Shown: piece by piece, positions 25,543 through 34,060 of the stretch
Layout: every line of letters starts with the position of its first letter
Position numbering within the stretch: position 1 is the stretch's first letter
Origin: Gammaproteobacteria bacterium
Lineage (GTDB): Bacteria; Pseudomonadota; Gammaproteobacteria; Competibacterales; Competibacteraceae
Assembly: GCA_024235095.1 (NCBI GenBank)
Contig: JACKNC010000003.1
Span: 310,001 to 374,000, forward strand
Length of the DNA stretch: 64,000 bases
Direction of reading: 5' to 3'
The notes under the pieces: generated by a model
Seen by the model: only the letters and a program-made list of their open reading frames with translations
What the model was told of the DNA's origin: nothing
Databases searched by the model: none
Position numbers and translations under genes: made by a program

Positions 25543-26750
25543 TTTGCAATGGGACAACACCCATCAAGATTAAGACGCTTCATGGACCTTTTGAATTTAG
25601 ACTTCAGCGATTTATTGATCGAGAATACCCTAGTTTGCCTCATCGAACCTACTTTGATTTGACGGATCAATTTCAGGAAGATTATGTGAGTGATCGGTTA
25701 AAAGAATTCTCCGCTTATTATAGCAATCGCTTAAGCTATATCGATGTATCCGATTTAATAGAGAGGGTCACCGGGTTCCGACAACTCAGTGACCAAAAAA
25801 TCCACCATGTGGTGGTTGAAAAGGCGCAAGCGCTCAGTCAAGCGTGCGTCGCGCAAGTGGAAGAAACCTTATCGAAGACGAGTGGTTCTGTCATCAACAT
25901 TGACCCTGATGTTGATATTTACGACCCAGAAAGTCGGGAAATTCTGATTTTCGAAGATGCCATTCAAGTCCGTGGTCAGAAAGAAAATCGTATAAGAAAA
26001 CAATCAGTTATAAAGGAAGAAGTGCCAGAGAAATCCGCACCGAAGAAGACGTCTGCCGTATCGAGTGACGTCATTCTCTTTGAAAATAAAGACGGCGATC
26101 TTGAATACCTGACCGCACCGATTGATCGACAGGGGAAAGCGATCATTCCGGTTGCTGATATTCTGAAAAGCCGGGTGATTGAAGATTATGGGAAAGAAGA
26201 AAAGCCATTGCCGATTATCGCGATTACAGATGGCGCAAAAATCATTCGTGAGCATCTTTGGGCGGTATTTGGTATCACCGTGCTGATTATCCTGGATTGG
26301 TACCATCTTGGTAAAAAAATTCGTGATTTAATGAGTATGATTGCCTTGAATAAGGATGAGAAGAATCAGCATCTAAAGTTTATGTTCTATCACCTCTGGC
26401 GTGGTGATGTTGTCACGGTTTTGAATTACTTAGTCGAGCAGGTGCAACCCAAAAATGCAGAAAAGCATCTTGAACTGATCAATTATCTTGAAAAACATCA
26501 GCATGAAATTATCGATTATCGAAGTCGTCAGATTGCAGGCAAACCCATCGGAAGTGGTTCTATCGAGAAAGGCTGTGATCAAGTTATCGGACGTCGTCAG
26601 AAGAAAAAAGGGATGAGTTGGCGTCCTGCAGGAAGTCGAAGTTTAGGCATTTTAAAGGTGATCGAACTCAATAATGAATGGGATTCTGTCTGGTTTCCTC
26701 AAGAAGCCGCGAATGATCCGTCAAACTTGCGGTTAGTTTCAAACGCATAG
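25539..26750 (+). CDS. ISKra4-like OrfB, copy B
   Basis: The complete 403-residue catalytic frame, apparently identical to the copy at 11594-12805. It has intact ITDGAK, LDWYH and GSGSIEKG motifs, so copy B is the probable active source among the nested copies. Confidence 0.8.
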   Translation: MICNGTTPIKIKTLHGPFEFRLQRFIDREYPSLPHRTYFDLTDQFQEDYVSDRLKEFSAYYSNRLSYIDVSDLIERVTGFRQLSDQKIHHVVVEKAQALSQACVAQVEETLSKTSGSVINIDPDVDIYDPESREILIFEDAIQVRGQKENRIRKQSVIKEEVPEKSAPKKTSAVSSDVILFENKDGDLEYLTAPIDRQGKAIIPVADILKSRVIEDYGKEEKPLPIIAITDGAKIIREHLWAVFGITVLIILDWYHLGKKIRDLMSMIALNKDEKNQHLKFMFYHLWRGDVVTVLNYLVEQVQPKNAEKHLELINYLEKHQHEIIDYRSRQIAGKPIGSGSIEKGCDQVIGRRQKKKGMSWRPAGSRSLGILKVIELNNEWDSVWFPQEAANDPSNLRLVSNA

Positions 26751-26784
26751 AGCATCACAGGAAAATTTACAGGAGGAAAAAATT

Positions 26785-27213
26785 CGTGATTTAATGAGTA
26801 TGATTGCCTTGAATAAGGATGAGAAGAATCAGCATCTAAAGTTTATGTTCTATCACCTCTGGCGTGGTGATGTTGTCACGGTTTTGAATTACTTAGTCGA
26901 GCAGGTGCAACCCAAAAATGCAGAAAAGCATCTTGAACTGATCAATTATCTTGAAAAACATCAGCATGAAATTATCGATTATCGAAGTCGTCAGATTGCA
27001 GGCAAACCCATCGGAAGTGGTTCTATCGAGAAAGGCTGTGATCAAGTTATCGGACGTCGTCAGAAGAAAAAAGGGATGAGTTGGCGTCCTGCAGGAAGTC
27101 GAAGTTTAGGCATTTTAAAGGTGATCGAACTCAATAATGAATGGGATTCTGTCTGGTTTCCTCAAGAAGCCGCGAATGATCCGTCAAACTTGCGGTTAGT
27201 TTCAAACGCATAG
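26785..27213 (+). pseudogene. 3' part of copy A OrfB
   Basis: It encodes RDLMSMIALNKDEKNQHL through to the normal C-terminus, with the GKPIGSGSIEKG motif. It is separated from its 5' part by copy B; the target duplication AAAAAATT (26777-26784) precedes it. Confidence 0.8.
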
Positions 27214-27239
27214 AGCATCACAGGAAAATTTACAGGAGG

Positions 27240-28390
27240 AATTTTTTTACCAAGATGGTACCAATCCAGGATAATCAGCACGGTGATACCAAATACCGCC
27301 CAAAGATGCTCACGAATGATTTTTGCGCCATCTGTAATCGCGATAATCGGCAATGGCTTTTCTTCTTTCCCATAATCTTCAATCACCCGGCTTTTCAGAA
27401 TATCAGCAACCGGAATGATCGCTTTCCCCTGTCGATCAATCGGTGCGGTCAGGTATTCAAGATCGCCGTCTTTATTTTCAAAGAGAATGACGTCACTCGA
27501 TACGGCAGACGTCTTCTTCGGTGCGGATTTCTCTGGCACTTCTTCCTTTATAACTGATTGTTTTCTTATACGATTTTCTTTCTGACCACGGACTTGAATG
27601 GCATCTTCGAAAATCAGAATTTCCCGACTTTCTGGGTCGTAAATATCAACATCAGGGTCAATGTTGATGACAGAACCACTCGTCTTCGATAAGGTTTCTT
27701 CCACTTGCGCGACGCACGCTTGACTGAGCGCTTGCGCCTTTTCAACCACCACATGGTGGATTTTTTGGTCACTGAGTTGTCGGAACCCGGTGACCCTCTC
27801 TATTAAATCGGATACATCGATATAGCTTAAGCGATTGCTATAATAAGCGGAGAATTCTTTTAACCGATCACTCACATAATCTTCCTGAAATTGATCCGTC
27901 AAATCAAAGTAGGTTCGATGAGGCAAACTAGGGTATTCTCGATCAATAAATCGCTGAAGTCTAAATTCAAAAGGTCCATGAAGCGTCTTAATCTTGATGG
28001 GTGTTGTCCCATTGCAAATCAAGTCTTTTTTTTATCCTGAATAAAGATGTTTTGAGCCGCTTCTAACAAATCAGCCTGAAGATCCGGTAGTGCATTTTTC
28101 TTAAATTCTTCAACTGCACCTTCAATACAATGCAAGCTTTGATTTCTCCAATCCAAAGAATATGTTCGTGTGGATCGATGATCAATAATACGACCTTCAT
28201 CATCACGAAGAATCAATTCAACGGTCGGCATGGCGCTTCTCCAGATCAAAGAGGAGGCGTGGTTTTTTACAGAATTTCTGGACGCATCCTCAGCCGCCGC
28301 CCGATCGGCAGCCTTCCATGGATTTCGCCCTTTTTCAAAATCAATCAATGCCCTAATAGGCCGGCTCCAAAAGAGTTCTTGAAAAAGCAA
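27240..28390 (-). pseudogene. Arm C: OrfA and truncated OrfB
   Basis: In inverted orientation, OrfA (28019-28390) is intact, while OrfB (from 28022) is cut at the GKKI codons where the right end of copy A abuts. The arm has the same 1,208-bp length as the left arm of copy A. Its missing right arm was presumably removed by IS-mediated deletion, or collapsed in assembly. Confidence 0.8.
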
Positions 28391-28447
28391 AAAGTTAGAT
28401 ATCAGTATACCCTATGGTTTGTCTATCACAGGAAAATTTACAGGACC

Positions 28448-28981
28448 CCAAATGTTAGGACAATTATAATTCCAAGCAGTACACCAGAATTTGATTTGAT
28501 ATTTAAGTCGAGGTGAATCACTTGGTATTTCATGAAAAAGAGCCTGTCCCCATCGCTTGTATTTTGGTGATATTTTAACTGGATCGTGGCCAATTAAAAC
28601 TGCTGCACTTAAATCACCAATATGATAAGCGGAGCGCTTCGCGCCCCGATATGCGTAATTGTAACCCCATCTTCCAAACTTACTTTTATTTTTCCTGATA
28701 TTGATTAAATTTGCTGATACTCTATAACCATCATGACCAAATCTACCAGCCCGACCAATGTAGAGAGGATAAACAATATCTTCATCTATTTGCTTGAACA
28801 TCATATATAAAATACCCTGCATAAAATCTGTTGGATCTTGTAACACATATTCAACTTGTTTGATCAATAAATCTTCCATTTCTTGAGATCGTTTAAGCAG
28901 AAATCGACCGTCTAAACCATACTGGAAAGTTTCAACTATACCATCGCTTTTTGTAATAATAAAGAGGAACCCCAATTTTAT
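28448..28981 (-). pseudogene. GIY-YIG superfamily gene, central part
   Basis: The frame runs from the group II intron junction (28981) to the IS compound. It encodes DEDIVYPLYIGRAGRFGHDG, the first two strands of a GIY-YIG nuclease (LYIGRAG), followed by a long WGYNYAYRG insert and KFWCTAWNYNCPNIW. Its 3' end is at 23793-23905. Apparent codons before KLGFLF come from the intron fragment, so the true N-terminus is lost. The gene has thus been hit at both ends. Confidence 0.7.
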
Positions 28982-29250
28982 GTGCGCCCAGCATGTGCGC
29001 ACTCTTGTGGGTGAAAGTCCCGCCGTAAGTGGATCACCGCGAACGAAGCGAAGCGCAACCGCATGAGGGTGACCGAGTGTGGGGAGGAAGCGTGGAGCGA
29101 AACTGCGAGCCGATGGACAAGAACCGGATAGGAGGCGCTGCGGAGCAGGGCGAGCGGGCGTAACTTCGCGAAGCTCTGGTGATCAAGGCGAAGCGGCGTA
29201 AATTCGGCGGTTGTGCAGTGACGGAGTGCGTACTTAACGTGAGTTCTGTT
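28982..29250 (+). mobile_element. 5' fragment of a group II intron
   Basis: The sequence opens with GTGCGCCCAGCATGTGCGCA, the typical GUGYG group II 5' end, followed by GGGTGAAAGTCCCGCC, a domain I signature, and about 250 bases of GC-rich, hairpin-rich RNA-like sequence. No reverse transcriptase frame and no domain V is found; the fragment ends at the IS982 remnant. It lies antisense to the GIY-YIG gene. Identification is by pattern only. Confidence 0.6.
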
Positions 29251-29255
29251 TATTA

Positions 29256-29700
29256 TTATTGTGAAGTCAACAAGTTAATCTCATTTTTCGATATATTCAG
29301 TGACGGTTTGCGCGGTTGGTGCGTGTAGGCTACCAAGGCGGCCAGGACGTTGACCATGGCATTCACCACGCTACGATGCCGGGTATGTTCAATCTGCTGG
29401 ATATTCTTGATCTGATCGTTGATCGTTTCGATGATGGCACGCTTGCGTAACAACAACTTATCCACCAGGGGCATCAGTTTATTGTGCATGTTCTTGCGGA
29501 TTTTGGTGACTACGTGCAGTCCTCGTTCCCAGAGGATGTGGAACAATTGCGAGGAAATATAACCGCGATCGCCGATTAACTTCCCGGTCAGCCCTTGGGT
29601 CAGCTCGGGGACGGGTTCCCGATCATCGACGTTGCCGGGGGTGATGCGAAAGGCTAACAGTTCGCCCCGGTCATTGACCACGAGATGGAGCTTGAAGCCC
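29256..29700 (-). pseudogene. IS982 family transposase, C-terminal fragment
   Basis: About 148 residues of an IS982 transposase remain: FKLHLVVNDRGELLAFRITP, GNVDDREPV, LIGDRGYIS (catalytic Asp) and KRAIIETINDQIKNIQQIEH (catalytic Glu region). The 5' half is missing because IS630-A inserted at 29701. The natural stop near 29256 is kept. It cannot encode an active enzyme. Confidence 0.85.
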
Positions 29701-29702
29701 TA

Positions 29703-30274
29703 GTGGGCTGACACAGAAGTTTTGACAGGTAGCGGTGGGTGCCCTATGGTTGAGATCAACAGGAGGAATCACCATGGCCCACAAGTATCTGGTTGATCTA
29801 ACTGAAGAGGAGCGGGAAGACCTGCTGAAGGTCATTCATAAAGGCAAGGCAGCGGCGCGCAAGGTTGCCCGTGCCCATGTGTTGCTGCAGGCTGCGGAAG
29901 GGGCGACGGATGAGGCCATTGCCCAAAGCCTTCACTTGGGGATTTCGACCGTTCATCGTACCCGTCAACGGTTTGTCGACGAAGGGTTGCTGGCGGCGTT
30001 AAGCGAGCGGCCACGAGTCGGTTTGCCCCCGGCCTTGACCGGCAAACAGGCCGCCTTTCTGGTCGCCTTGGCCTGTAGTACCCCGCCCGCTGGCCGTTGT
30101 CAGTGGACTCTCCAATTGTTAGCGGACCGCTTCATGGAACTCCGGCCCATCGAAGCCATTTCCCGTGAGAGTGTGCGGCGCATCCTTAAAAAAACGACCT
30201 CAAACCCTGGCAACGTCAAGAATGGTGTATTCCCAGTGTCAGTCCCGATTATGTTTGGCATATGGAGGATGTGT
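29703..30274 (+). mobile_element. IS630-A, truncated copy
   Basis: The first 572 bp of IS630-A in plus orientation, starting GTGGGCTGACAC after a TA and cut at 30275 by an IS6 element. It contains OrfA from ATG 29774 and the frameshift site but almost none of the catalytic frame. Confidence 0.88.
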
Positions 30275-31081
30275 GGTTCTGTTGCGTTAATTTTTTTCGA
30301 GCACGATTGGGTAACCCTTGCAGGTTATTAGGCAGCCAGTGAATAAAATTGTCCTGCGGCGGAGAGATTCGTCCCTTCGGCCATGATCATTTGGCCCTTC
30401 TTGATCATGTGCAGGAGTTCGATGCCCCGCAGGGTGGTCCGAGCAGAATGAAAGCCTTTGAACCCCAGCATGGGGCGGACGATCCGTTTAACGGCGCGAT
30501 GATCTTGTTCCACTAAATTATTTAAGTACTTGTTTTGGCGAATCTCAATGGCGGCGCCCGTCTCCTCCTGGAGTGCATCCAGGGCAGCGGTGTTAGCGCC
30601 ACTCTTATCGATCGTGACTTTGTCCGGAAGACCGTGCTGCCGTATCGCCTTTTTGAGAAAGCGCAGGGCGGCTTTCTTATCGCGATGCGCCGTGAACAGG
30701 AAGTCGATCGTCTGGCCGTCTCGATCAACCGCGCGGTAGAGGTACTTCCACTGGCCTTTGACCTTAATGTAGGTCTCATCCATCCGCCAACTTGTGCCCA
30801 CCGGGCGCTTTTGTCCTTTGCGGAAAGCCGCTTCCAACTGCGGCGTAAACTTCTGGACCCAGCGGTAGACGCTGGAATGATCCACGTCGACACCCCGCTC
30901 CGCCAGCATCTCTTCCAGGTTCCGATAGCTCAACGGATAGGCGAGGTACCAACGGACACTCGTTAGGATGATGTCTCGTTCAAAGCGGTGGCCTCTAAAA
31001 TCGATCATGCGGGTTCTCAAGTCAGGACAGGGGCCGTGTAGCTTACCGAAATCCGACCCTATCAGCTAACGCAACAGAACC
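30275..31081 (-). mobile_element. IS6-alpha, left copy
   Basis: An 807-bp IS6 family element with inverted ends GGTTCTGTTGCGTTA and TAACGCAACAGAACC. It pairs with an inverted copy of identical length at 32931-33737, the two enclosing about 1.85 kb. No 8-bp target duplication is evident at its flanks. Confidence 0.88.
30328..31020 (-). CDS. IS6 family transposase
   Basis: A 230-residue IS6/IS26-like DDE transposase that moves by replicative cointegrate formation. DDE residues lie in WRMDETYIKVKG, VTIDKSGAN and NLVEQDHRAVKR; the N-terminus has the helix-turn-helix SYRNLEEMLAERGVDVDHSS. It is complete. The true start may be the fifth codon (MIDFRGHRF, 31008), as in related enzymes. The sequence is identical to the copy at 32992-33684. 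Confidence 0.92.
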   Translation of the reverse strand: MRTRMIDFRGHRFERDIILTSVRWYLAYPLSYRNLEEMLAERGVDVDHSSVYRWVQKFTPQLEAAFRKGQKRPVGTSWRMDETYIKVKGQWKYLYRAVDRDGQTIDFLFTAHRDKKAALRFLKKAIRQHGLPDKVTIDKSGANTAALDALQEETGAAIEIRQNKYLNNLVEQDHRAVKRIVRPMLGFKGFHSARTTLRGIELLHMIKKGQMIMAEGTNLSAAGQFYSLAA

Positions 31082-31499
31082 GGTCGAACCGCCCCACGTA
31101 GGTCAGGCCCGCGGTCACCGAGACCTCCAGCTTCAGCTCCAGCAGGGGCTGGTTCTGGTGATCCAGGGCCGGGAACCAGCCCAACGTCGGCCAGCGCGTC
31201 ATGAACTGCGTGACCAGCGCCTCGCCGGTCGCGGTCAGCGATTCCGGCGATTGCGTGGCGGAATAGGCGATGCCGCCCTGTGTGCGCGCCGTCTGCCAAT
31301 CGGCGGCAAACGCGGCGCGCGCATCGAAGGGCTGGCCCTGAACGATCTGGCGCAGCGCCTGTTCCACGATCCGATGCACCACCCGGCCAAAGATCAGGTT
31401 GGCGGCGGTATGCATTGGGCGAATCCGCCGCACCTCTTCGAGGTAATACTGCTGCGGACAGGTCTCGTACTTCAAAACCGACGTGGGGGACAGTCTCAT
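31082..31499 (-). pseudogene. PD-(D/E)XK (RecB/Cas4-like) nuclease gene truncated by IS6
   Basis: The start ATG 31499 has GAGGAGG six bases upstream. The protein begins MRLSPTSVLKYETCPQQYYL, the typical first motif of RecB-family/PDDEXK_1 nucleases (a conserved Tyr-x-x-Cys-Pro near the N-terminus), followed by FGRVVHRIVEQAL and LELKLEVSVTAGLTYVGRFDR, where the catalytic Asp should follow. IS6 cuts the gene there, removing the E-x-K part. About 139 codons remain. It is inactive as it stands. Confidence 0.75.
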
Positions 31500-31510
31500 G
31501 GTCGTCCTCC

Positions 31511-31858
31511 TCACGCGGCAACGGCGGGGTGTTCGGCCCTGGTTGCTACGGGCTTCGCACGACGATCATTTTCCTGGGCTGCCCGGCGCCGGTAATGGGC
31601 GGCGGCGGCTTCAAAGCCCGCTGGCATCGGCTTCCAGCGGTCGATGCCGCGGCCTTTCAAGAAGACCGCGATGACCAAAGCCGCCGCCGCATCGTGGGCG
31701 GAGGCCGGCGTGTGCGGGGTCAGCTCCCAGACCTGCATCGCCCCGGTGGGGAAGCGCACGGTCTCGAAGCGCGCCACAGTGACGCCGTGACCGGCGTACT
31801 CGGCGATTTCCAGCACCGCCCGGAAGGACGGTGAGGGTACTGCAAGGTTGAGTGGCAT
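31511..31858 (-). CDS. Hypothetical plasmid protein, 115 aa
   Basis: I do not recognise this family. The start ATG 31858 follows GGGAGG; upstream in-frame codons are not coding in character. The protein has a beta-rich first half (GVTVARFETVRFPTGAMQVW) and an Arg/Ala-rich helical C-terminus (FEAAAAHYRRRAAQEND). It ends 11 bases before the RecB-like gene on the same strand, so the two form an operon. It diverges from the 32002 gene across a leader that is duplicated 570 bases away. Confidence 0.55.
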   Translation of the reverse strand: MPLNLAVPSPSFRAVLEIAEYAGHGVTVARFETVRFPTGAMQVWELTPHTPASAHDAAAALVIAVFLKGRGIDRWKPMPAGFEAAAAHYRRRAAQENDRRAKPVATRAEHPAVAA

Positions 31859-31884
31859 GGGGCGTGTCCTCCCAAATGAATCGA

Positions 31885-32001
31885 TTGAAAGAAAAAAAGG
31901 GGACACACCCCATCCCCGCTGGAGATGGAGGGATCCCCAGGGGGTTGCAAAAAAAAGAATTCATGCCAGCCTGCTCCTCTCACACGAACCGGAGGGCAGC
32001 G
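31885..32001. repeat. Duplicated bidirectional leader, copy 1
   Basis: A segment of about 115 bp containing GGGGACACACCCC, a CCCCGCTGGAGAT/ATCCCCAGG imperfect hairpin, GGGTTGCAAAA and CCGGAGGG (the ribosome-binding site of the 32002 gene). It is strongly similar to 32455-32570. Both copies lie between divergent small genes, so each is probably a shared promoter/regulatory cassette. Confidence 0.7.
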
Positions 32002-32280
32002 ATGAATCCAAACGATGAGAAACGCCGATGGTTTATCGCGGATACGGGTTCCGACCGCATCCGCTTTACCGCCATCGGTCATCAGGCGCTGGCGGCCGAC
32101 CTGGCCCGAGCCGGGATCGACATTCGCCAGATTCGCACCCGAACGCAGGCGCGCGCCGCCCTCGATCGATCGTTCGAGCACTCGTTGGATCAATTAGCGG
32201 CGTATGCCGCCGCTGACCCAAAGCTCAGCGCTATCCTGGCGCCGTTGTTCGATGAGGAGCCTCCTCAAACAACGCCATGA
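32002..32280 (+). CDS. Hypothetical plasmid protein, 92 aa
   Basis: The start ATG 32002 follows CCGGAGGGCAGCG. The product (RRWFIADTGSDRIRFTAIGH, then Ala/Asp-rich helices) matches no family I know. It shows weak similarity in layout to the product of the 32571 gene, which follows the other copy of the same leader: both open with Asp/Glu-rich residues, a short beta segment and an Ala-rich helix. They may be distant paralogues. The 3' end overlaps the convergent 32231-32443 gene by 50 bases. Confidence 0.5.
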   Translation: MNPNDEKRRWFIADTGSDRIRFTAIGHQALAADLARAGIDIRQIRTRTQARAALDRSFEHSLDQLAAYAAADPKLSAILAPLFDEEPPQTTP

Positions 32281-32443
32281 GTTCGCGTTTAGCGATTTCG
32301 CGCTCGACGCACTCCAGGCATTTGACGGCGTTGGTGCCGGCCAAGGCGCCGGACAAGAGCCTGTCGCTTAACGTCTTGCGCGTTTCAATTAGCCGATTCC
32401 GGCTCGCCGACCGGCAGAACGACTTGACTTTAGAGAGTTGCAT
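32231..32443 (-). CDS. Hypothetical small basic protein, 70 aa
   Basis: The start ATG 32443 is preceded by AGGAG. The protein is basic and helical (SKVKSFCRSASRNRLIETRK, then CLECVEREIAKRELMALFEE) with Cys-Leu-Glu-Cys. No family is recognised. It diverges from the 32571 gene across the second copy of the duplicated leader. Confidence 0.45.
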   Translation of the reverse strand: MQLSKVKSFCRSASRNRLIETRKTLSDRLLSGALAGTNAVKCLECVEREIAKRELMALFEEAPHRTTAPG

Positions 32444-32454
32444 CGTGTGTCTCC

Positions 32455-32570
32455 TGATAAGAAGAAAAAGGGGACACACCCCACCCCCGCTGGGGATGGC
32501 ATATCCCCAGCGGGTTGCAAAAACCGGCATTCATGCGCGCCTGATCCTCTTTTTTCACCGGAGGGCCGAC
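32455..32570. repeat. Duplicated bidirectional leader, copy 2
   Basis: The second copy of the leader. It carries a perfect 12-bp stem, CCCGCTGGGGAT with ATCCCCAGCGGG, after GGGGACACACCCC, then GGGTTGCAAAA and CCGGAGGG before the 32571 start. Confidence 0.7.
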
Positions 32571-32930
32571 ATGAATGCCGATCAAGAAAACTCAATCCTC
32601 GATGGCGATGAACGCGAACCGCTTGACCATCGGGATGAAAGCGGTCATTTCACCTTGACCGAGAAAGGCATTGAACCATACCGGAAACGATTGGCCCGTT
32701 TCGGTCTCCGCGTGGAAGCCATCCACACCCTGGAAGACTTCCAAAGTGCGCTTGCGCTTTCGGCGGCGGGCTTGAACGATTACCGGGTGGCGATCGCCAG
32801 CCACGGCCCGCGTTCGCTGGAGCGCAACCTGTTAGTGACATTCGCGCGCGGGGATGAGGTCGAGTATCAGCGGCTGTTTCACCTCGTCGAACGACGAAAC
32901 ACGCTGGGTTTGCGGGTGGTCGATCCATCC
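32571..32930 (+). pseudogene. Hypothetical gene truncated by IS6
   Basis: The start ATG 32571 follows CCGGAGGGCCGAC. About 120 codons remain (GHFTLTEKGIEPYRKRLARF, then EDFQSALALSAAGLNDYRVA) before IS6-alpha cuts the frame at VVDPS. The family is unknown. The last visible residues read straight into IS6 sequence. Confidence 0.5.
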
Positions 32931-33737
32931 GGTTCTGTTGCGTTAGCTGATAGGGTCGGATTTCGGTAAGCTACACGGCCCCTGTCCTGACTTGAGAACC
33001 CGCATGATCGATTTTAGAGGCCACCGCTTTGAACGAGACATCATCCTAACGAGTGTCCGTTGGTACCTCGCCTATCCGTTGAGCTATCGGAACCTGGAAG
33101 AGATGCTGGCGGAGCGGGGTGTCGACGTGGATCATTCCAGCGTCTACCGCTGGGTCCAGAAGTTTACGCCGCAGTTGGAAGCGGCTTTCCGCAAAGGACA
33201 AAAGCGCCCGGTGGGCACAAGTTGGCGGATGGATGAGACCTACATTAAGGTCAAAGGCCAGTGGAAGTACCTCTACCGCGCGGTTGATCGAGACGGCCAG
33301 ACGATCGACTTCCTGTTCACGGCGCATCGCGATAAGAAAGCCGCCCTGCGCTTTCTCAAAAAGGCGATACGGCAGCACGGTCTTCCGGACAAAGTCACGA
33401 TCGATAAGAGTGGCGCTAACACCGCTGCCCTGGATGCACTCCAGGAGGAGACGGGCGCCGCCATTGAGATTCGCCAAAACAAGTACTTAAATAATTTAGT
33501 GGAACAAGATCATCGCGCCGTTAAACGGATCGTCCGCCCCATGCTGGGGTTCAAAGGCTTTCATTCTGCTCGGACCACCCTGCGGGGCATCGAACTCCTG
33601 CACATGATCAAGAAGGGCCAAATGATCATGGCCGAAGGGACGAATCTCTCCGCCGCAGGACAATTTTATTCACTGGCTGCCTAATAACCTGCAAGGGTTA
33701 CCCAATCGTGCTCGAAAAAAATTAACGCAACAGAACC
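32931..33737 (+). mobile_element. IS6-alpha, right copy (inverted)
   Basis: An 807-bp copy with the same ends as the left copy but opposite orientation. The pair would form an inverted composite unit around 31082-32930. Confidence 0.88.
32992..33684 (+). CDS. IS6 family transposase
   Basis: An apparently identical, complete 230-residue copy of the IS6-alpha transposase with all three catalytic acidic motifs. Either copy could supply transposase in trans for both elements. As in the left copy, the native start may be the fifth codon. Confidence 0.92.
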   Translation: MRTRMIDFRGHRFERDIILTSVRWYLAYPLSYRNLEEMLAERGVDVDHSSVYRWVQKFTPQLEAAFRKGQKRPVGTSWRMDETYIKVKGQWKYLYRAVDRDGQTIDFLFTAHRDKKAALRFLKKAIRQHGLPDKVTIDKSGANTAALDALQEETGAAIEIRQNKYLNNLVEQDHRAVKRIVRPMLGFKGFHSARTTLRGIELLHMIKKGQMIMAEGTNLSAAGQFYSLAA

Positions 33738-33996
33738 CGATCGTCTGCTGGACCAGCAAGGATCCTACGAAATCGCACAATGCCTCAATCAGCAAGGCAG
33801 GCGGACCGCTGAGGGTAAGGCTTTCGATGCCGAAATGGTTGCGGCTATCGCAAAGCGCCATGGATTACCGAGTCGGTATGATCGATTACGCGCCAAAGGG
33901 TTGCTCACCATCCACGAAATGGCAAAACAGCTGAAGGTCTCCGAATCCATGGTCTGGCGGTGGCCCAAGAAAGGTATTCTGCAAGGACAACCTTAC
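33738..33996 (+). pseudogene. Serine recombinase, C-terminal fragment
   Basis: An open frame with no start, running directly out of the IS6 end. It reads like the end of a Tn3-type or invertase-like serine recombinase: IAQCLNQQGRRTAEGKAF, then IAKRHGLPSRYDRLRAKGLL, and a C-terminal helix-turn-helix (IHEMAKQLKVSESMVWRWPK). The catalytic N-terminal domain is missing. At the 3' side it is cut by the IS6-beta remnant. Confidence 0.75.
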
Positions 33997-34060
33997 GTTC
34001 GAAACGATGGCCTTTGAAGTCGATCATGCGGATTCTCAAGGGAGGGACGGCGGCCGTGTA

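Larger units (their letters stand above)
23906..28447. mobile_element. Nested compound of three ISKra4-like copies
   Basis: The whole 4,542-bp block is flanked by one 8-bp target duplication, CCAAATGT (23898-23905 and 28448-28455). It comprises: copy A left arm 23906-25113 (1,208 bp, plus strand); complete copy B 25114-26776 (1,663 bp), inserted into A with duplication AAAAAATT; copy A right arm to 27239; and arm C 27240-28447 (1,208 bp, inverted), cut at exactly the same internal site. The block ends outward with two left ends. Confidence 0.85.

Noticed and set aside
31158..31834. Plus-strand frames over the RecB-like and 115-aa genes
   Set aside because: The minus-strand frames have good ribosome-binding sites and recognisable nuclease motifs; the plus-strand frames do not.
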